A stretch of 64,000 nucleotides of DNA. Origin: Aminipila sp032051575 (GTDB taxonomy: Bacteria > Bacillota > Clostridia > Peptostreptococcales > Anaerovoracaceae). The position numbers and the translations under genes were made by a program. Positions 9,393-18,641 of the stretch are shown piece by piece. Location of the stretch: positions 124,001 through 188,000 of the forward strand of contig NZ_DAMBYD010000011.1 in NCBI RefSeq assembly GCF_032051575.1, in the 5' to 3' direction. How positions within the stretch are numbered: position 1 is the stretch's first letter; each line of letters begins with the position of its first letter. The notes beneath the pieces were generated by a model. It saw nothing but the letters and a program-made list of their open reading frames with translations. It was not told where the DNA came from and searched no databases.

Positions 9393-10550
9393 TTATTTAA
9401 ACTGATATGTTTTCTTAATTTCTTTTAATAAATACTGTAAAACACGTTCATCATCATCTGATAATTCAGCCACTTCGTCTCCAGAATGCTTTGAATGGCT
9501 TGAAATATTTATTATTCTTGCCTCATAAGGTCTAGGATTACCATTTGTAATTTTAAACAAAAGTTCTCCCCAGTTATCGTAGCCTAAAAATGTTGATGTC
9601 TTCTCTAAAATATTTCTGATAAAATTAAAATGATACTTTTTTAACTTTCCTGCTTCAATAGCTTTTTCAATTTCAGTTTTTAAAAAAAGATGATAGGAAA
9701 AAGGAGAATCATTGCTTTGAGTAACTAACTCATATTCTCCATCTTCATTTTTTTTAAGCAAATATTTTTTAAATGTACCATTCTTAAACTCATTATGTAG
9801 CACATTATAGAATAATGGATTATGTGTGGTTATAATAAATTTAAGGTTCGATTCACTGGATTTTATTAATTGTGCTAAATTTACTGCTAACTCAATCAAG
9901 TGGTTATCATCTAATGAACTTACAGGGTCATCTATAAATACATATTCCAGCTGATCAAACTGATTTGTTTCCCTGTCAATTTGTTCAACTACATTTAATA
10001 CATCAATAACTTGTTCAAGTAGAGAATAGAAAACACACCATACAAAATTACTTTCTTCTCCTTTTGAAATTTTAATATTATCTGAACGCTCATCATTACC
10101 CCGCTCATAGGAAAAGGCTATTTCTGTAAAAGCTCCTACTGATATTTTTTTTCCATCCTCATTTTTAATATATTCTTCATTAAAATGTGGAGTTAATTTT
10201 TCATCAGTATACTGTTGAAAATTTGAAATAATATTCCTATCCTGTCCTTGCTCTTCAAAAATCCATCTTGTAAATGAGTTAGGTTGGATTTTAAGTTTTG
10301 GTTCAGTATCATTTTGCAAGTCATTATCCCAATAGAATAAATCTTCCGTAAAAGCATTATAATAAAGGATTTTTTTACTAACTACTTCTGATTCCTCTAG
10401 CTCCGTATCACCATCTACTTTCGGTGTCACTAACGATTTGAACTCCCGTGAAAGCCTAGTTTTACCAGTTCCGTTAAAAGCATACAACAGTTGAACTTTT
10501 TTATTATTATCCCTTAACTGTTGTGCAATATCAGTTAATGAAGTACCCAT
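9393..10550 (-). CDS. PrrC/RloC-like ATPase, candidate anticodon nuclease
   Basis: A 385-residue ABC-type ATPase: Walker A FNGTGKT (25-31), signature ISKGEES (161-167), Walker B FIDDPVSSLD (205-214) and switch TTHN (241-244). Known: PrrC is a similarly sized (396-residue) tRNA-Lys anticodon nuclease encoded inside a type I hsd operon, held inactive by the restriction enzyme and released when a phage inhibits it; its C-terminal nuclease uses Arg, Glu four residues on, and a later His. Seen here: R312-x3-E316, then H352 and H355, in a C-terminal domain of matching size. The gene lies between hsdS and hsdR, with its start almost touching the hsdS stop, as in the prr locus. A nuclease-dead OLD-like ATPase partner is the main alternative. 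Confidence 0.7.
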   Translation of the reverse strand: MGTSLTDIAQQLRDNNKKVQLLYAFNGTGKTRLSREFKSLVTPKVDGDTELEESEVVSKKILYYNAFTEDLFYWDNDLQNDTEPKLKIQPNSFTRWIFEEQGQDRNIISNFQQYTDEKLTPHFNEEYIKNEDGKKISVGAFTEIAFSYERGNDERSDNIKISKGEESNFVWCVFYSLLEQVIDVLNVVEQIDRETNQFDQLEYVFIDDPVSSLDDNHLIELAVNLAQLIKSSESNLKFIITTHNPLFYNVLHNEFKNGTFKKYLLKKNEDGEYELVTQSNDSPFSYHLFLKTEIEKAIEAGKLKKYHFNFIRNILEKTSTFLGYDNWGELLFKITNGNPRPYEARIINISSHSKHSGDEVAELSDDDERVLQYLLKEIKKTYQFK

Positions 10551-10551
10551 A

Positions 10552-11736
10552 TTATATTACTACCTCCTCTTTTGGAAAGCTAAGAAGCATATTACGGTAA
10601 TATTCGTATTGCTTTTGACGCAACTCTATTTCACTAGGTAAACCCTCGGTAATAGAGGATGTCAAGGCGTGGAATTTATCTAAAATAGATACTATTCTAG
10701 CTTGTTCCGATAGGGAGGGAATGGCGATTTCAAATTTTTCCAACTTGTCTCCATGTACTCGAATAACCTTTGTACCTGTTCTATTTTTCTTTTTATAATC
10801 AAAAAACATAGGCGTTTGCAAATAATAAGCTAAATACTTTGGGTTTTGGCTATGCTTAAAAACATAGGTTTCTCCGCTGACACAAACCTCATCTTCACCC
10901 AGCCAAACTAAAGGCTTGCAAACATCTTCAATATTTTCGCTTGTAGTCGCTATAATCAAATCGCCTTTCTGCGCTTTTCTCAACTTAGTTGCTAACGTTG
11001 GTGAAACAAAAGATTTTGTATGATATGCAAAATTCCCATAGTAAGTATAAATTTGACCATAATGGATACAGCCTACACCGCTCTCTGCAAAGTCATTTTT
11101 CTGTAAGCCGTTGCCCCGAACAAACTGCCCTATTTCCCCCAACGTCTTCCACTCAACTTGACCTTCGTCAAAAGTTAACAACTTATCACGGTAATATTCA
11201 TATTGCTTTTTACGGGCGGTAAGCTCTGCAGTAAGCTCTGCGTTTAGCTCTGTGAAAACCTCTAAGATACGAACGATTTCTTCTTGTACTTTAAGCGGTG
11301 GAATGGGGATAGGGATTTTTTCGACCTGATTACTCATCAGCTTCGGATTCCCCATACCAGAATATACGTGCTTTTTTGCTTCAATTGATAGCCAATAAAA
11401 CAAATACTTATAATTCAACCTTGATTCATTATTTATCTTTATTAATCCGCTAACATTTGTTATTGAAAATTTACCAGTTCGATAAAATACTGTACCTGCA
11501 TTTGCCCCATCAGTTGTCCAATTGACATATTCACCATCAAAATCAAACGTATCTATACTTCCAATCATTCCATTATTTGCCGTTTGAGAACTAAAAACAG
11601 GGTAAATACCTTTATTCTCGATAAGATACTGCTTTGACATTACTCGACCACGTTTTAACTCTGCAACATCCCCTAAACTCTTCCACTCAACTTCAACCCC
11701 ATCAAGCAATTTATCCATAAAATCCGACTTAATCAT
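10552..11736 (-). CDS. hsdS: Type I restriction-modification specificity subunit (HsdS)
   Basis: The DNA-recognition subunit, 394 residues. It shows the usual two-fold build: target-recognition domain 1 (about 10-150) beginning VEWKSLGDVAELKRG, a spacer helix with QYEYYRDKLLTF, recognition domain 2 (about 195-345) beginning VEWKTLGEIGQFVRG, and a second spacer helix with QYEYYRNMLLSF. The two halves recognise the two parts of a bipartite site; the near-repeat of the conserved segments allows circular symmetry. Its start overlaps the hsdM stop by 4 bp. The recognition sequence cannot be read from the protein. Confidence 0.95.
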   Translation of the reverse strand: MIKSDFMDKLLDGVEVEWKSLGDVAELKRGRVMSKQYLIENKGIYPVFSSQTANNGMIGSIDTFDFDGEYVNWTTDGANAGTVFYRTGKFSITNVSGLIKINNESRLNYKYLFYWLSIEAKKHVYSGMGNPKLMSNQVEKIPIPIPPLKVQEEIVRILEVFTELNAELTAELTARKKQYEYYRDKLLTFDEGQVEWKTLGEIGQFVRGNGLQKNDFAESGVGCIHYGQIYTYYGNFAYHTKSFVSPTLATKLRKAQKGDLIIATTSENIEDVCKPLVWLGEDEVCVSGETYVFKHSQNPKYLAYYLQTPMFFDYKKKNRTGTKVIRVHGDKLEKFEIAIPSLSEQARIVSILDKFHALTSSITEGLPSEIELRQKQYEYYRNMLLSFPKEEVVI

Positions 11737-13280
11737 GATTCAACCACCTCAATAATCTTATCAATTTGGGCACGAAGTTGGTCTATCCTTGCTACTGTCG
11801 TTTTTATTTCTGCATTCAGCTCACTTATATCGATGACTTCCCTTGTGTCTTTTGCTTCCACGTAAGAACTTACAGAGAGGTTGTAATCATTTTGAACGAT
11901 TGCATCATAATCAACAGATTTTGCAACATAATCAACATCTTTTTTACTATCAAACATTTTCATAATTTGCTCAATATGTTCATCTAAAAGTATGTTATTA
12001 TTAGTCTCTTTTTTATAAAAATCTACTCCACTTGCATCAATAAATTGAGTATTATTATCACTTTTATGCTTAGAAAGAACCAAAATATTAACCGCTATTG
12101 AAGTCCCGTAAAAAAGGTTAGGTGCTAATGAAATAACAGTTTCAATAAAGTTGTTATCAATCAAATATTTTCTAATTTTTTGTTCTGCACCACCACGGTA
12201 AAAAATACCGGGGAAACATACTATAGCAGCACGACCTTTGCTTGAAAGATAACTAAGTGCATGAAGTACAAAGGCAAAATCAGCTTTAGATTTTGGAGCT
12301 AATACGCCTGCAGGGGCAAACCTTTCATCATTAATAAGCGTTGGGTCATCACTGCCAATCCAATTTACTGAATAAGGTGGATTAGATACAATGGCATCAA
12401 AAGGCTTTTCATCACCAAAGTAAGGGTTTAAAAGCGTATTTCCTAAAGCAATATTAAACTTATCGTAGTTTATGTTGTGTAAAAACATATTCATACGAGC
12501 AAGGTTATAAGTTGTATGGTTAATCTCTTGTCCATAAAAACCATCTTCAATAATATGAGCATCAAACTGTTTTTTTGCTTGTAATAAAAGCGAACCCGAA
12601 CCAGCTGCAGGGTCGTAAATTTTATTAATGGTTATTTGCTTGTGTATTGCTAATTGAGCAATAAGTTTAGATACACACTGCGGGGTAAAAAATTCACCTC
12701 CAGATTTTCCTGCATTAGCAGCATAATTAGAGATTAAAAACTCATAAGCATCCCCAAAAAAGTCAATGTGGTTATCTTCAAAGTCACCCAAACTAAGTCC
12801 TTCAACGCCTTTTATAACAGCAGCTAAACGACTATTCTTATCCTTTACCGTATTTCCTAATCTATTACTTGTGGTGTCAAAATCGGCGAATAAGCCTTTA
12901 ATATCTAGTTCAGATGGGTAACCATTTGCTGAACTTTCAATGTCAGAAAATATCTTAGCTAAATCTGTATTCAAGCTTTCGTTTGTATTAGCTCTTTTCG
13001 CAATATTAGTAAATAACTGACTAGGATATATGAAATAACCTTTTGTTTTAATTGCATCATCTTTAATTTCTTCAGTTATAATATCATCATCAAGTTCTGC
13101 ATAATTGACACTTTCGTCGCCACCTTCAATATATTTAGCAAAGTTCTCACTAATAAAACGATAAAAAAAAGTTCCTAAAACGTATTGTTTAAAATCCCAT
13201 CCATCTACAGAGCCACGGACATCATTGGCTATTTTCCAGATTTGAGATTGTAATTCTGCACGTTGTGCTGCACTTGACAT
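11733..13280 (-). CDS. hsdM: Type I restriction-modification methylase subunit (HsdM)
   Basis: An N6-adenine methyltransferase, 515 residues from the chosen start. The N-terminal helical HsdM domain (about 5-135) precedes the catalytic domain with the SAM-binding DPAAGSG (223-229) and the catalytic NPPY (300-303). I chose the ATG at 13280 because GGAGG lies 7 bases before it and the protein then begins MSSAAQRAELQ, as HsdM proteins do; an extension to 13325 adds 15 unlikely residues. It is the first gene of the operon and overlaps hsdS by 4 bp. A small upstream reading frame overlaps its start (13222-13353). Confidence 0.96.
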   Translation of the reverse strand: MSSAAQRAELQSQIWKIANDVRGSVDGWDFKQYVLGTFFYRFISENFAKYIEGGDESVNYAELDDDIITEEIKDDAIKTKGYFIYPSQLFTNIAKRANTNESLNTDLAKIFSDIESSANGYPSELDIKGLFADFDTTSNRLGNTVKDKNSRLAAVIKGVEGLSLGDFEDNHIDFFGDAYEFLISNYAANAGKSGGEFFTPQCVSKLIAQLAIHKQITINKIYDPAAGSGSLLLQAKKQFDAHIIEDGFYGQEINHTTYNLARMNMFLHNINYDKFNIALGNTLLNPYFGDEKPFDAIVSNPPYSVNWIGSDDPTLINDERFAPAGVLAPKSKADFAFVLHALSYLSSKGRAAIVCFPGIFYRGGAEQKIRKYLIDNNFIETVISLAPNLFYGTSIAVNILVLSKHKSDNNTQFIDASGVDFYKKETNNNILLDEHIEQIMKMFDSKKDVDYVAKSVDYDAIVQNDYNLSVSSYVEAKDTREVIDISELNAEIKTTVARIDQLRAQIDKIIEVVES

Positions 13281-13353
13281 TTGCATACCTCCAATTATTA
13301 TAATAAGAACTCTCGGAAACTCCAAAAGTCCTAGTTTGCTCTTTTTGGTCCAT
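13222..13353 (-). CDS. Possible upstream peptide overlapping the hsdM start, 43 codons
   Basis: GGAGGG stands 5 bases before an ATG that opens a 43-codon frame (MDQKEQTRTF...) running through the hsdM ribosome binding site and start in a different frame and stopping 56 bases inside hsdM. Translation of it would interfere with or couple to hsdM initiation. The peptide matches nothing I know, so this may be a fortuitous frame with a good ribosome site. Confidence 0.3.
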   Translation of the reverse strand: MDQKEQTRTFGVSESSYYNNWRYANVKCSTTCRITISNLENSQ

Positions 13354-13399
13354 AGGTACCCTCCAAATATATAAGACTTGCCCTAAAGCTCGAATTATA

Positions 13400-13993
13400 T
13401 TATAAAAGTACTTCCAAATATGTTTGAAGTTTTTCTTCCACCTTTAACTTCTTGCCATATTCACAGATCATTGTAATGTTTTTGTCTTTTCTTCTAACAT
13501 ACCTTTTAAAAGCATCCGCGGTAATCTGTATATCCGTCTTATTATGCTTTCTTAAAATATCACATAAAGTTCTTTCCATATTGTAAGCTCTCACAGTATT
13601 ACCAGCAGACGTTTTTACCTCAACAACCCCGAGCTCATACAAATCCATAATCACACGATTGCACTTAACATTTTGGCCTTTAACTGTTGAAATATTGTAA
13701 TTATGAGGAAAGGTCATTTGAAATTTTGCTGGCATTCCGTCGGTCAAGTCAAATAAGTAGAGCGCAGTAGTACCAGAAAAAATCCCTCTTTTATAGCGAA
13801 CTTGAAGATTATAAATTTCATCTTCCCACGATCCCGACAATTGATATACACCCCGTCCTGTCCGCTCTAACAAACCTGTATCAACCTTGTATTTGAGATT
13901 GCCACGTGAAATTCCTGCTTTCGTTACCTCAGCAGCAGTTATGACACCATTATTTTTTTTAATCATTTCCATTATGAACTCTGTACTTGCCAT
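13400..13993 (-). CDS. AbiEi-type antitoxin / winged-helix regulator
   Basis: A 197-residue protein with the build of the AbiEi family: an N-terminal winged-helix DNA-binding domain (about 5-55: NNGVITAAEVTKAGISRGNLKY, a helix-turn-helix, then the GRGVYQL wing) and an alpha/beta C-terminal domain with SGTTALYLFDLTDG and ERTLCDIL. Known: AbiEi is the antitoxin of the type IV pair AbiE; the toxin AbiEii is a nucleotidyltransferase normally encoded directly downstream, and AbiEi represses its own promoter through inverted repeats. Seen: the downstream neighbour is hsdM, and no AbiEii gene is present, so this is an orphan. The ATG at 13993 is preferred over 14062 because GAGAAGGTG precedes it and a full promoter lies just upstream. 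Confidence 0.8.
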   Translation of the reverse strand: MASTEFIMEMIKKNNGVITAAEVTKAGISRGNLKYKVDTGLLERTGRGVYQLSGSWEDEIYNLQVRYKRGIFSGTTALYLFDLTDGMPAKFQMTFPHNYNISTVKGQNVKCNRVIMDLYELGVVEVKTSAGNTVRAYNMERTLCDILRKHNKTDIQITADAFKRYVRRKDKNITMICEYGKKLKVEEKLQTYLEVLL

Positions 13994-14022
13994 AACACAC
14001 CTTCTCTTAAAAATAAAAAACC

Positions 14023-14062
14023 TTATGCATATAATTATGGCATTTTTATGCATAAAAGTCAA
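14023..14062 (-). promoter_or_regulatory. Promoter with repeated operator of the AbiEi-like gene
   Basis: Minus strand: TTGACT (14057-14062), 17 bp, CATAAT (14034-14039). The palindrome TTTTATGCATAAAA (14044-14057) fills the spacer, and a second TTATGCATA lies just downstream of the -10 (14023-14031). Two ATGCAT sites straddling the -10 fit self-repression by the AbiEi-like protein. Confidence 0.7.
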
Positions 14063-14158
14063 AGTTTATTTACTAAAATTTCCTATTCAAAACTTTGTTT
14101 TGGGTATTTTCTTTTGAAAATATAACTCAGTGCGTGATAAATTCTCTCTACAATTCGG

Positions 14159-14177
14159 CACGCACTACACGTGCGTG
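14159..14177. repeat. Inverted repeat behind the TIR gene
   Basis: CACGCAC (14159-14165) and GTGCGTG (14171-14177), with another TGCGTG at about 14131. It lies between the TIR stop and the antitoxin promoter; no T-run follows, so a terminator role is doubtful. Confidence 0.4.
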
Positions 14178-14230
14178 TTTCGAAGTCATCTACGATATCA
14201 TTAAAATATTTTTCTCTATTTTTTCTACCT

Positions 14231-15265
14231 TTATATGTAAGGTTGTATAAAGCTTATCCATATTTCTTTCGCTACATCATCTGTTGACATAGTTTTTTGC
14301 CCTGACATTGAAAACATAGAGTATAAAACCAACTGTCCATCTTCAACCTTTACAGAAAATATTCCATTAAATGAATTATTATTTCCCATTGAATATCGTT
14401 CACAAGAAATACCTATATTGTTTTCTCTTCCACCAAATGAGTTGCCCAGAGATAATTTCAAAGCTCTTACTTGGCTACCACTTTTATAAAATTCATATGT
14501 CGTTGTCCTACTATCAATCTCTTCTATTTCAACTTGGAAATTTTGATTTTCTTTTTCTAATTGTTTGCAAAGCTTACCAAGAATACAGTTAATTCTACTA
14601 AAATTATTGGCCATAAATTTGTTTTTTTCTAAATCCGTAGGCTGTGAATTTAAAACCATTTTAGGGATATCTAGCTTAGAAAAAATATCATCATCACCTT
14701 TTTCAATAGATTTTTTCGCCTGTTCCTCCTTTAATATCCCCTGCTCAATTAATTTATTCTTTATAGATACACTGATATCTGATATATTGGGATTGTTCAT
14801 ATCAGAGACTTTACCTAAAAACTCATCTATATTTAGGGTAATGTTTTGCGTTCTTTTTAAATCGTCTATAATGGAGCCCGCATTAATAACATCTTTAATT
14901 TTAAGCATCTCCTCTTTTAGTTTTTTAAATTCTTCTTGCCAATACGTTATATACTGTATCCGGCCAGATGTATTAAAAATTTTCTTTTCCACTACTACGG
15001 GAAAAATCTTATCTTGATAGTTTCTTTCTTTCATAACTTCTAAGACTTCATACATACAATTGAAAGATTTCAAATAATTATCTGTGATAATAAGCACCGC
15101 ATAATCCATATCCCTAATACTTTGCATATATTCGCGAATGCTTTTCCATGAACTGATATCTCTAATATCTCTATGTAATACTATGTCTTTATCTTTAAAA
15201 TACAACTCGATGTCGTCGGCATAAATTCCGTCCTTTTGACAATATGAAATAAATAAATTTACCAT
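14231..15265 (-). CDS. TIR-domain protein, likely defence NADase or effector
   Basis: A 344-residue protein with an N-terminal TIR domain (about 1-125): NLFISYCQKD strand and loop, the VLIITDNYLKSFNCMYEV segment with the S-x2-C-x2-E arrangement whose glutamate (E73) is the catalytic residue in NAD-cleaving bacterial TIR domains, and the IFPVVV strand. The rest, a lysine-rich linker (about 160-210) and a beta-rich C-terminal domain (about 225-344), is not a family I recognise; it may sense infection or bind a ligand. Known: bacterial TIR proteins deplete NAD or make cyclic ADP-ribose signals during phage defence. No obvious partner (ThsA, SLOG, Sir2) is adjacent; neighbours are an AbiEi-like gene and a GmrSD-like gene. 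Defence is inferred. Confidence 0.82.
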   Translation of the reverse strand: MVNLFISYCQKDGIYADDIELYFKDKDIVLHRDIRDISSWKSIREYMQSIRDMDYAVLIITDNYLKSFNCMYEVLEVMKERNYQDKIFPVVVEKKIFNTSGRIQYITYWQEEFKKLKEEMLKIKDVINAGSIIDDLKRTQNITLNIDEFLGKVSDMNNPNISDISVSIKNKLIEQGILKEEQAKKSIEKGDDDIFSKLDIPKMVLNSQPTDLEKNKFMANNFSRINCILGKLCKQLEKENQNFQVEIEEIDSRTTTYEFYKSGSQVRALKLSLGNSFGGRENNIGISCERYSMGNNNSFNGIFSVKVEDGQLVLYSMFSMSGQKTMSTDDVAKEIWISFIQPYI

Positions 15266-15337
15266 TATTAATCCCCTCTAAAATACGCTTTTGAATAAAT
15301 AAATTTTACTTTTGTTAATTTAGAACAATCTCTATAT

Positions 15338-17006
15338 TTAAATGAATCCTAACAATTTTTCTTTTTCATCAATTTCTATTTGCCATCTATTTTCCATGAA
15401 TTCAAGCAGCTTTAATCCACGTTCTAGTATCTTTTTTTCAGTCCATTCAGAGAACTGTGCCACTTCAATTTCCGAATAAGAACCATTAAAGTAGCCAGCA
15501 TCTTTTTTATTTCTGTCTTTATGCTTTTTCTTGTAATCAAATCCCTCATTTTGCAATTCAGAATTCTTTGACTGTGAGAGTACCAGTAAATTCCCCAACG
15601 AATGCGTATACATTTTCCTTTTCTTGGCTGTAAACTTACCAAACCTCTTCTTCCAATATTCTTTGTTGTCATCCTGCGGATATATATGTTCAACAGTATA
15701 AGGCTTTTTTAAAGTTCCCCAATTTACTTTCGAATCACCTTTTGTCTGTTCCTGCAAGTTCAGTTCATATTCAAAAATAAAGTATCGGATTCCGTTCCAA
15801 CTATAGAATCCTTGTTCTTTCTTAAATTGGTCACTGATATAGTCCATAAATTTATCTATACCAAACCAACCTTCATTAACCCCCTCCTCGTTCTCTCCAT
15901 CGGTGAGGTAGGAAATATTTTCAATTACATTTTTTATATCCCAATCATTTTCACCAATATAATAGTAATGAGCAACACGGTAAAAGTGATTGTTTTGAGT
16001 ATTGGTAGGTCTTCTTGTTAGGGAAAATACCAAGAAAACAAAACGTTCACAGGTTTTTAATAATTTCAGTAATACTTCTTGACTTGTCCCCTTAACAATA
16101 CAGGCCATAATTAATGGCTTAAATGCCCCAAATCCAAAGAAAGTCATCATCATCTAAAGGATTATCCTTATTCTTTCCTAGATATTCGTAAACTGTTTTC
16201 CAAACTTCGTTTATATCTCTACGAAGTCTATTCTGTATATCTTCTTCCTCTGTAATAAGTGTTGACAAATATATAAGCCTATTTTTTAATAATTCTAACT
16301 TTGATAATGGCTTTCCTCTATTATTCATAGTTTCAAATGTGACGAAAACATCTAGGTCTTCTTCTATTTCATAAAGGTTGAATTTGAGACCGTTTACAAT
16401 CTTCCTGAAAAGGGTATCAAGCTGTTCAATGTTCATTTTTTTTATCTTTTGTTTGAAAAATTCTTTAGCATCTTGCAAATTTGCGGTATATAATGTTTCC
16501 TTAGGGACTTTATCACCTAAACTTGATTTTTGACCCAATATTTCTGTCTTGAAAAATTCATCAGATGGATTATCTTTTTCATATCCAAAAACAAAAGATT
16601 TGTATTGATTTCCAGCTTCTTGATATAAGAACTTGTCCTTATGCTTTTTCACGGGATCATAATTAAGCAAATCATTATCGCTAAATTTAGAAATTATAGA
16701 TTCTAAAAGAATTATTACTGTTGTTAGCCGTTGTTGTCCATCAATTACGTGGTAAGCCTTAAATCCTTTGTCAAACAGCCATAAATCATCTTTCCATTTC
16801 TCCTGGTCTTTTACATCTTTTTTATTTATCTGCTCAATTGTAATTAAACCTGTATAATGCTGTTTACCTTCTTTAAGATTTTCTATATCCTCCCAAAAAT
16901 CCTCAAGCTGTTCATCTTGCCACGCATAACCTCTCTGGTAATCAGGAATACGAAAAAATCTATTATTGAAAATTTCTGTAAGTGTCTGTAATTCTGTATT
17001 TGCCAT
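15338..17006 (-). pseudogene. GmrSD-type (DUF262/DUF1524) type IV restriction gene, frameshifted or split
   Basis: Two overlapping frames together make one DUF262-DUF1524 protein. The first (17006 down to 16119, 295 residues from ATG; GGAGG 9 bases upstream) has the DUF262 ParB-like domain with IPDYQRGYAW and DGQQRLTT. The second (to 15338) carries the helical linker and the HNH-like DUF1524 domain with TVEHIYPQ and HSLGNLLVLS. The frame changes within about 16115-16153; deleting one base in the CTTTCTTTGG segment would fuse them into about 555 residues, the normal size. Known: GmrSD cuts phage DNA with modified bases, DUF262 using NTP and DUF1524 as nuclease. Either it is a recent pseudogene or a split pair: the second frame starts ATGATGATG, 11 bases after AAGGA. 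Confidence 0.85.
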
Positions 17007-17170
17007 TTGCAATTACCTCCTCATTTTGAGCGATAGAATGTATAATCGATAATTTCACTTTAATCTTACCCCTTAGCCTGACTCATTTCAACAAAATAGT
17101 AGTTATTCTTGAAAAATCTTACAGTACGCTTGTTACTTATATATTTTACTTTCAAAAATTCTCTAACCAA

Positions 17171-17196
17171 TAAAAAACACCCCATGTAATGGAGTG
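17171..17196 (-). terminator. Intrinsic terminator of the integrase gene
   Basis: CACCCCAT/ATGGAGTG stem with one mismatch (17178-17185 with 17189-17196) and six Ts after it on the minus strand, 14 bases past the integrase stop. Confidence 0.75.
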
Positions 17197-17209
17197 ATTT
17201 TTGATATTG

Positions 17210-18448
17210 TTACGAATATATCTTCTGTTTTAAGCGTCTAATCTCTCGTCTAGGCCTTTTTTCTTTTGGCTCTGATGATTCCTCTATAATAGCATCGAGG
17301 AAATCAACAGTATTGATTCGTTTTGATTTCCTGATGTAGCTATTATTAGTGACTACAATATCGCTGTGTCCAAGTAAATCTGCAACCTTACTTGTGGTTT
17401 CTTTCTCAGAATCAGCTAAAGTCGCAAAACTCCGTCTTAGTGAGTGTGTTGTTATTCCGTCAAAGCCCATCTCCTCAAATCTCTTTCCAATTTTTTTGGT
17501 GAAGTAATCTGGGTTATATGTTTCACCTCGATCCGAACAAATAATATACCCATGGTTGCCCCAATCACCGTTATATGCAGATTTTTGCCTTTCTTGCCAT
17601 TCTTTATATTCCTGTAGTTTTTTTAACAGTAATGGATGAATAGTCAACTTTCGTCGAGATTTATCAGTCTTAAGCTTCCCTCTATAGTATCCTTCATCTT
17701 TTGTATAGTAAAAACCTTCTTTAAGTTCAAAAAAATACTGTCCTTTAAATTCTTTTATATCCTCCCATCTTAGCCATAGCACTTCACCCCTTCGGGTACC
17801 AGTAAACAATTGAATCAAAATTTCAATTTGAGTTTTTATATGATACTTATACAACTTCTTCATCATTTCAAGTAATTCTTCCTGGTCTAAATAGGTAGTT
17901 TCTGCAGACTCAAATTTAAAATTTCTGACGTTAGAAATCGGGTTGGATATATAATAATTATCATCCATCGCGGCATTGATAACCGATCGAAAGTAAGAAA
18001 AATAATTATATTTTGTCTTACTACTAATAGGCTCTCCATCTTTTGTAGTCTTGTTATTGATAACACCCTTGACCATATCTACAACATCTTTGTTGATGTC
18101 TTTCATCCGACAATCGCCAATAAAAGTATTAAGATACTTTAATATGCTTTCATTTGATTCAGCAGTGATACCCCTTACATCCCCCTGGCTCCGCTTTCTT
18201 TCTGCCACCTTTTTAGCATACTCTCGGAAAGTCAGTTCAGTTCTTTCGGTCTGGCGCTCAACTTCAAGTTCTTGAAGGATTCTCTTCTTTTCCTTCTCAA
18301 TAAACGCGTTAAATTTTTTAGGATTGTTTGCAACCGTGATTGGTACAAGTACCGTTTCGGTCCTTTTAATCTGCTTTCTTTTTCCTTGCACGTATTCATA
18401 ACCAGCAGATGCAGTTATCTTTCTTTTGACTGATTCTTGTTTTTTCAT
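17210..18448 (-). CDS. Tyrosine recombinase / integrase
   Basis: A 412-residue site-specific recombinase of the phage/ICE integrase family. An N-terminal DNA-arm-binding part (basic, about 1-55), a SAM-like core-binding domain (about 75-175) and the catalytic domain with TGTRRGE (R219), HSLRR (H335, R338), LGHSD (H361) and the nucleophile in NSYIR (Y371). All catalytic residues are present. The ATG at 18448 is preferred: AAAGGATG stands before it, while a longer frame to 18514 starts without a ribosome site. It lies 193 bases from the 3' end of tRNA-fMet and points away from it, the usual position of an integrase at the attachment-site end of an element. No excisionase is visible next to it. 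Confidence 0.95.
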   Translation of the reverse strand: MKKQESVKRKITASAGYEYVQGKRKQIKRTETVLVPITVANNPKKFNAFIEKEKKRILQELEVERQTERTELTFREYAKKVAERKRSQGDVRGITAESNESILKYLNTFIGDCRMKDINKDVVDMVKGVINNKTTKDGEPISSKTKYNYFSYFRSVINAAMDDNYYISNPISNVRNFKFESAETTYLDQEELLEMMKKLYKYHIKTQIEILIQLFTGTRRGEVLWLRWEDIKEFKGQYFFELKEGFYYTKDEGYYRGKLKTDKSRRKLTIHPLLLKKLQEYKEWQERQKSAYNGDWGNHGYIICSDRGETYNPDYFTKKIGKRFEEMGFDGITTHSLRRSFATLADSEKETTSKVADLLGHSDIVVTNNSYIRKSKRINTVDFLDAIIEESSEPKEKRPRREIRRLKQKIYS

Positions 18449-18601
18449 TTCAATCATCCTTTCATAAAAAAATGTGTATACATGGATATACTTCATCGAA
18501 AGGATAAAAAACAAGTAAAACGCCCAAAGAGATTAAATTTTATTTAAAATTTAATTTACTTAATACAAGATACCGTAAGCTACCAAATAAGCCACGACAA
18601 T

Positions 18602-18633
18602 AAAAAAAACGTTCTCAATTCCTTGAAAACGTT
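18602..18633 (-). terminator. Terminator behind tRNA-fMet
   Basis: AACGTTCTCAA (18608-18618) pairs with TTGAAAACGTT (18623-18633) with one mismatch, followed by a run of eight Ts on the minus strand. It ends the tRNA operon before the integrase. Confidence 0.8.
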
Positions 18634-18641
18634 GAATTACA

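Noticed and set aside
11776..11987. Plus-strand frames opposite hsdM and hsdS
   Set aside because: No ribosome sites and no recognisable product; the minus-strand genes account for the region.
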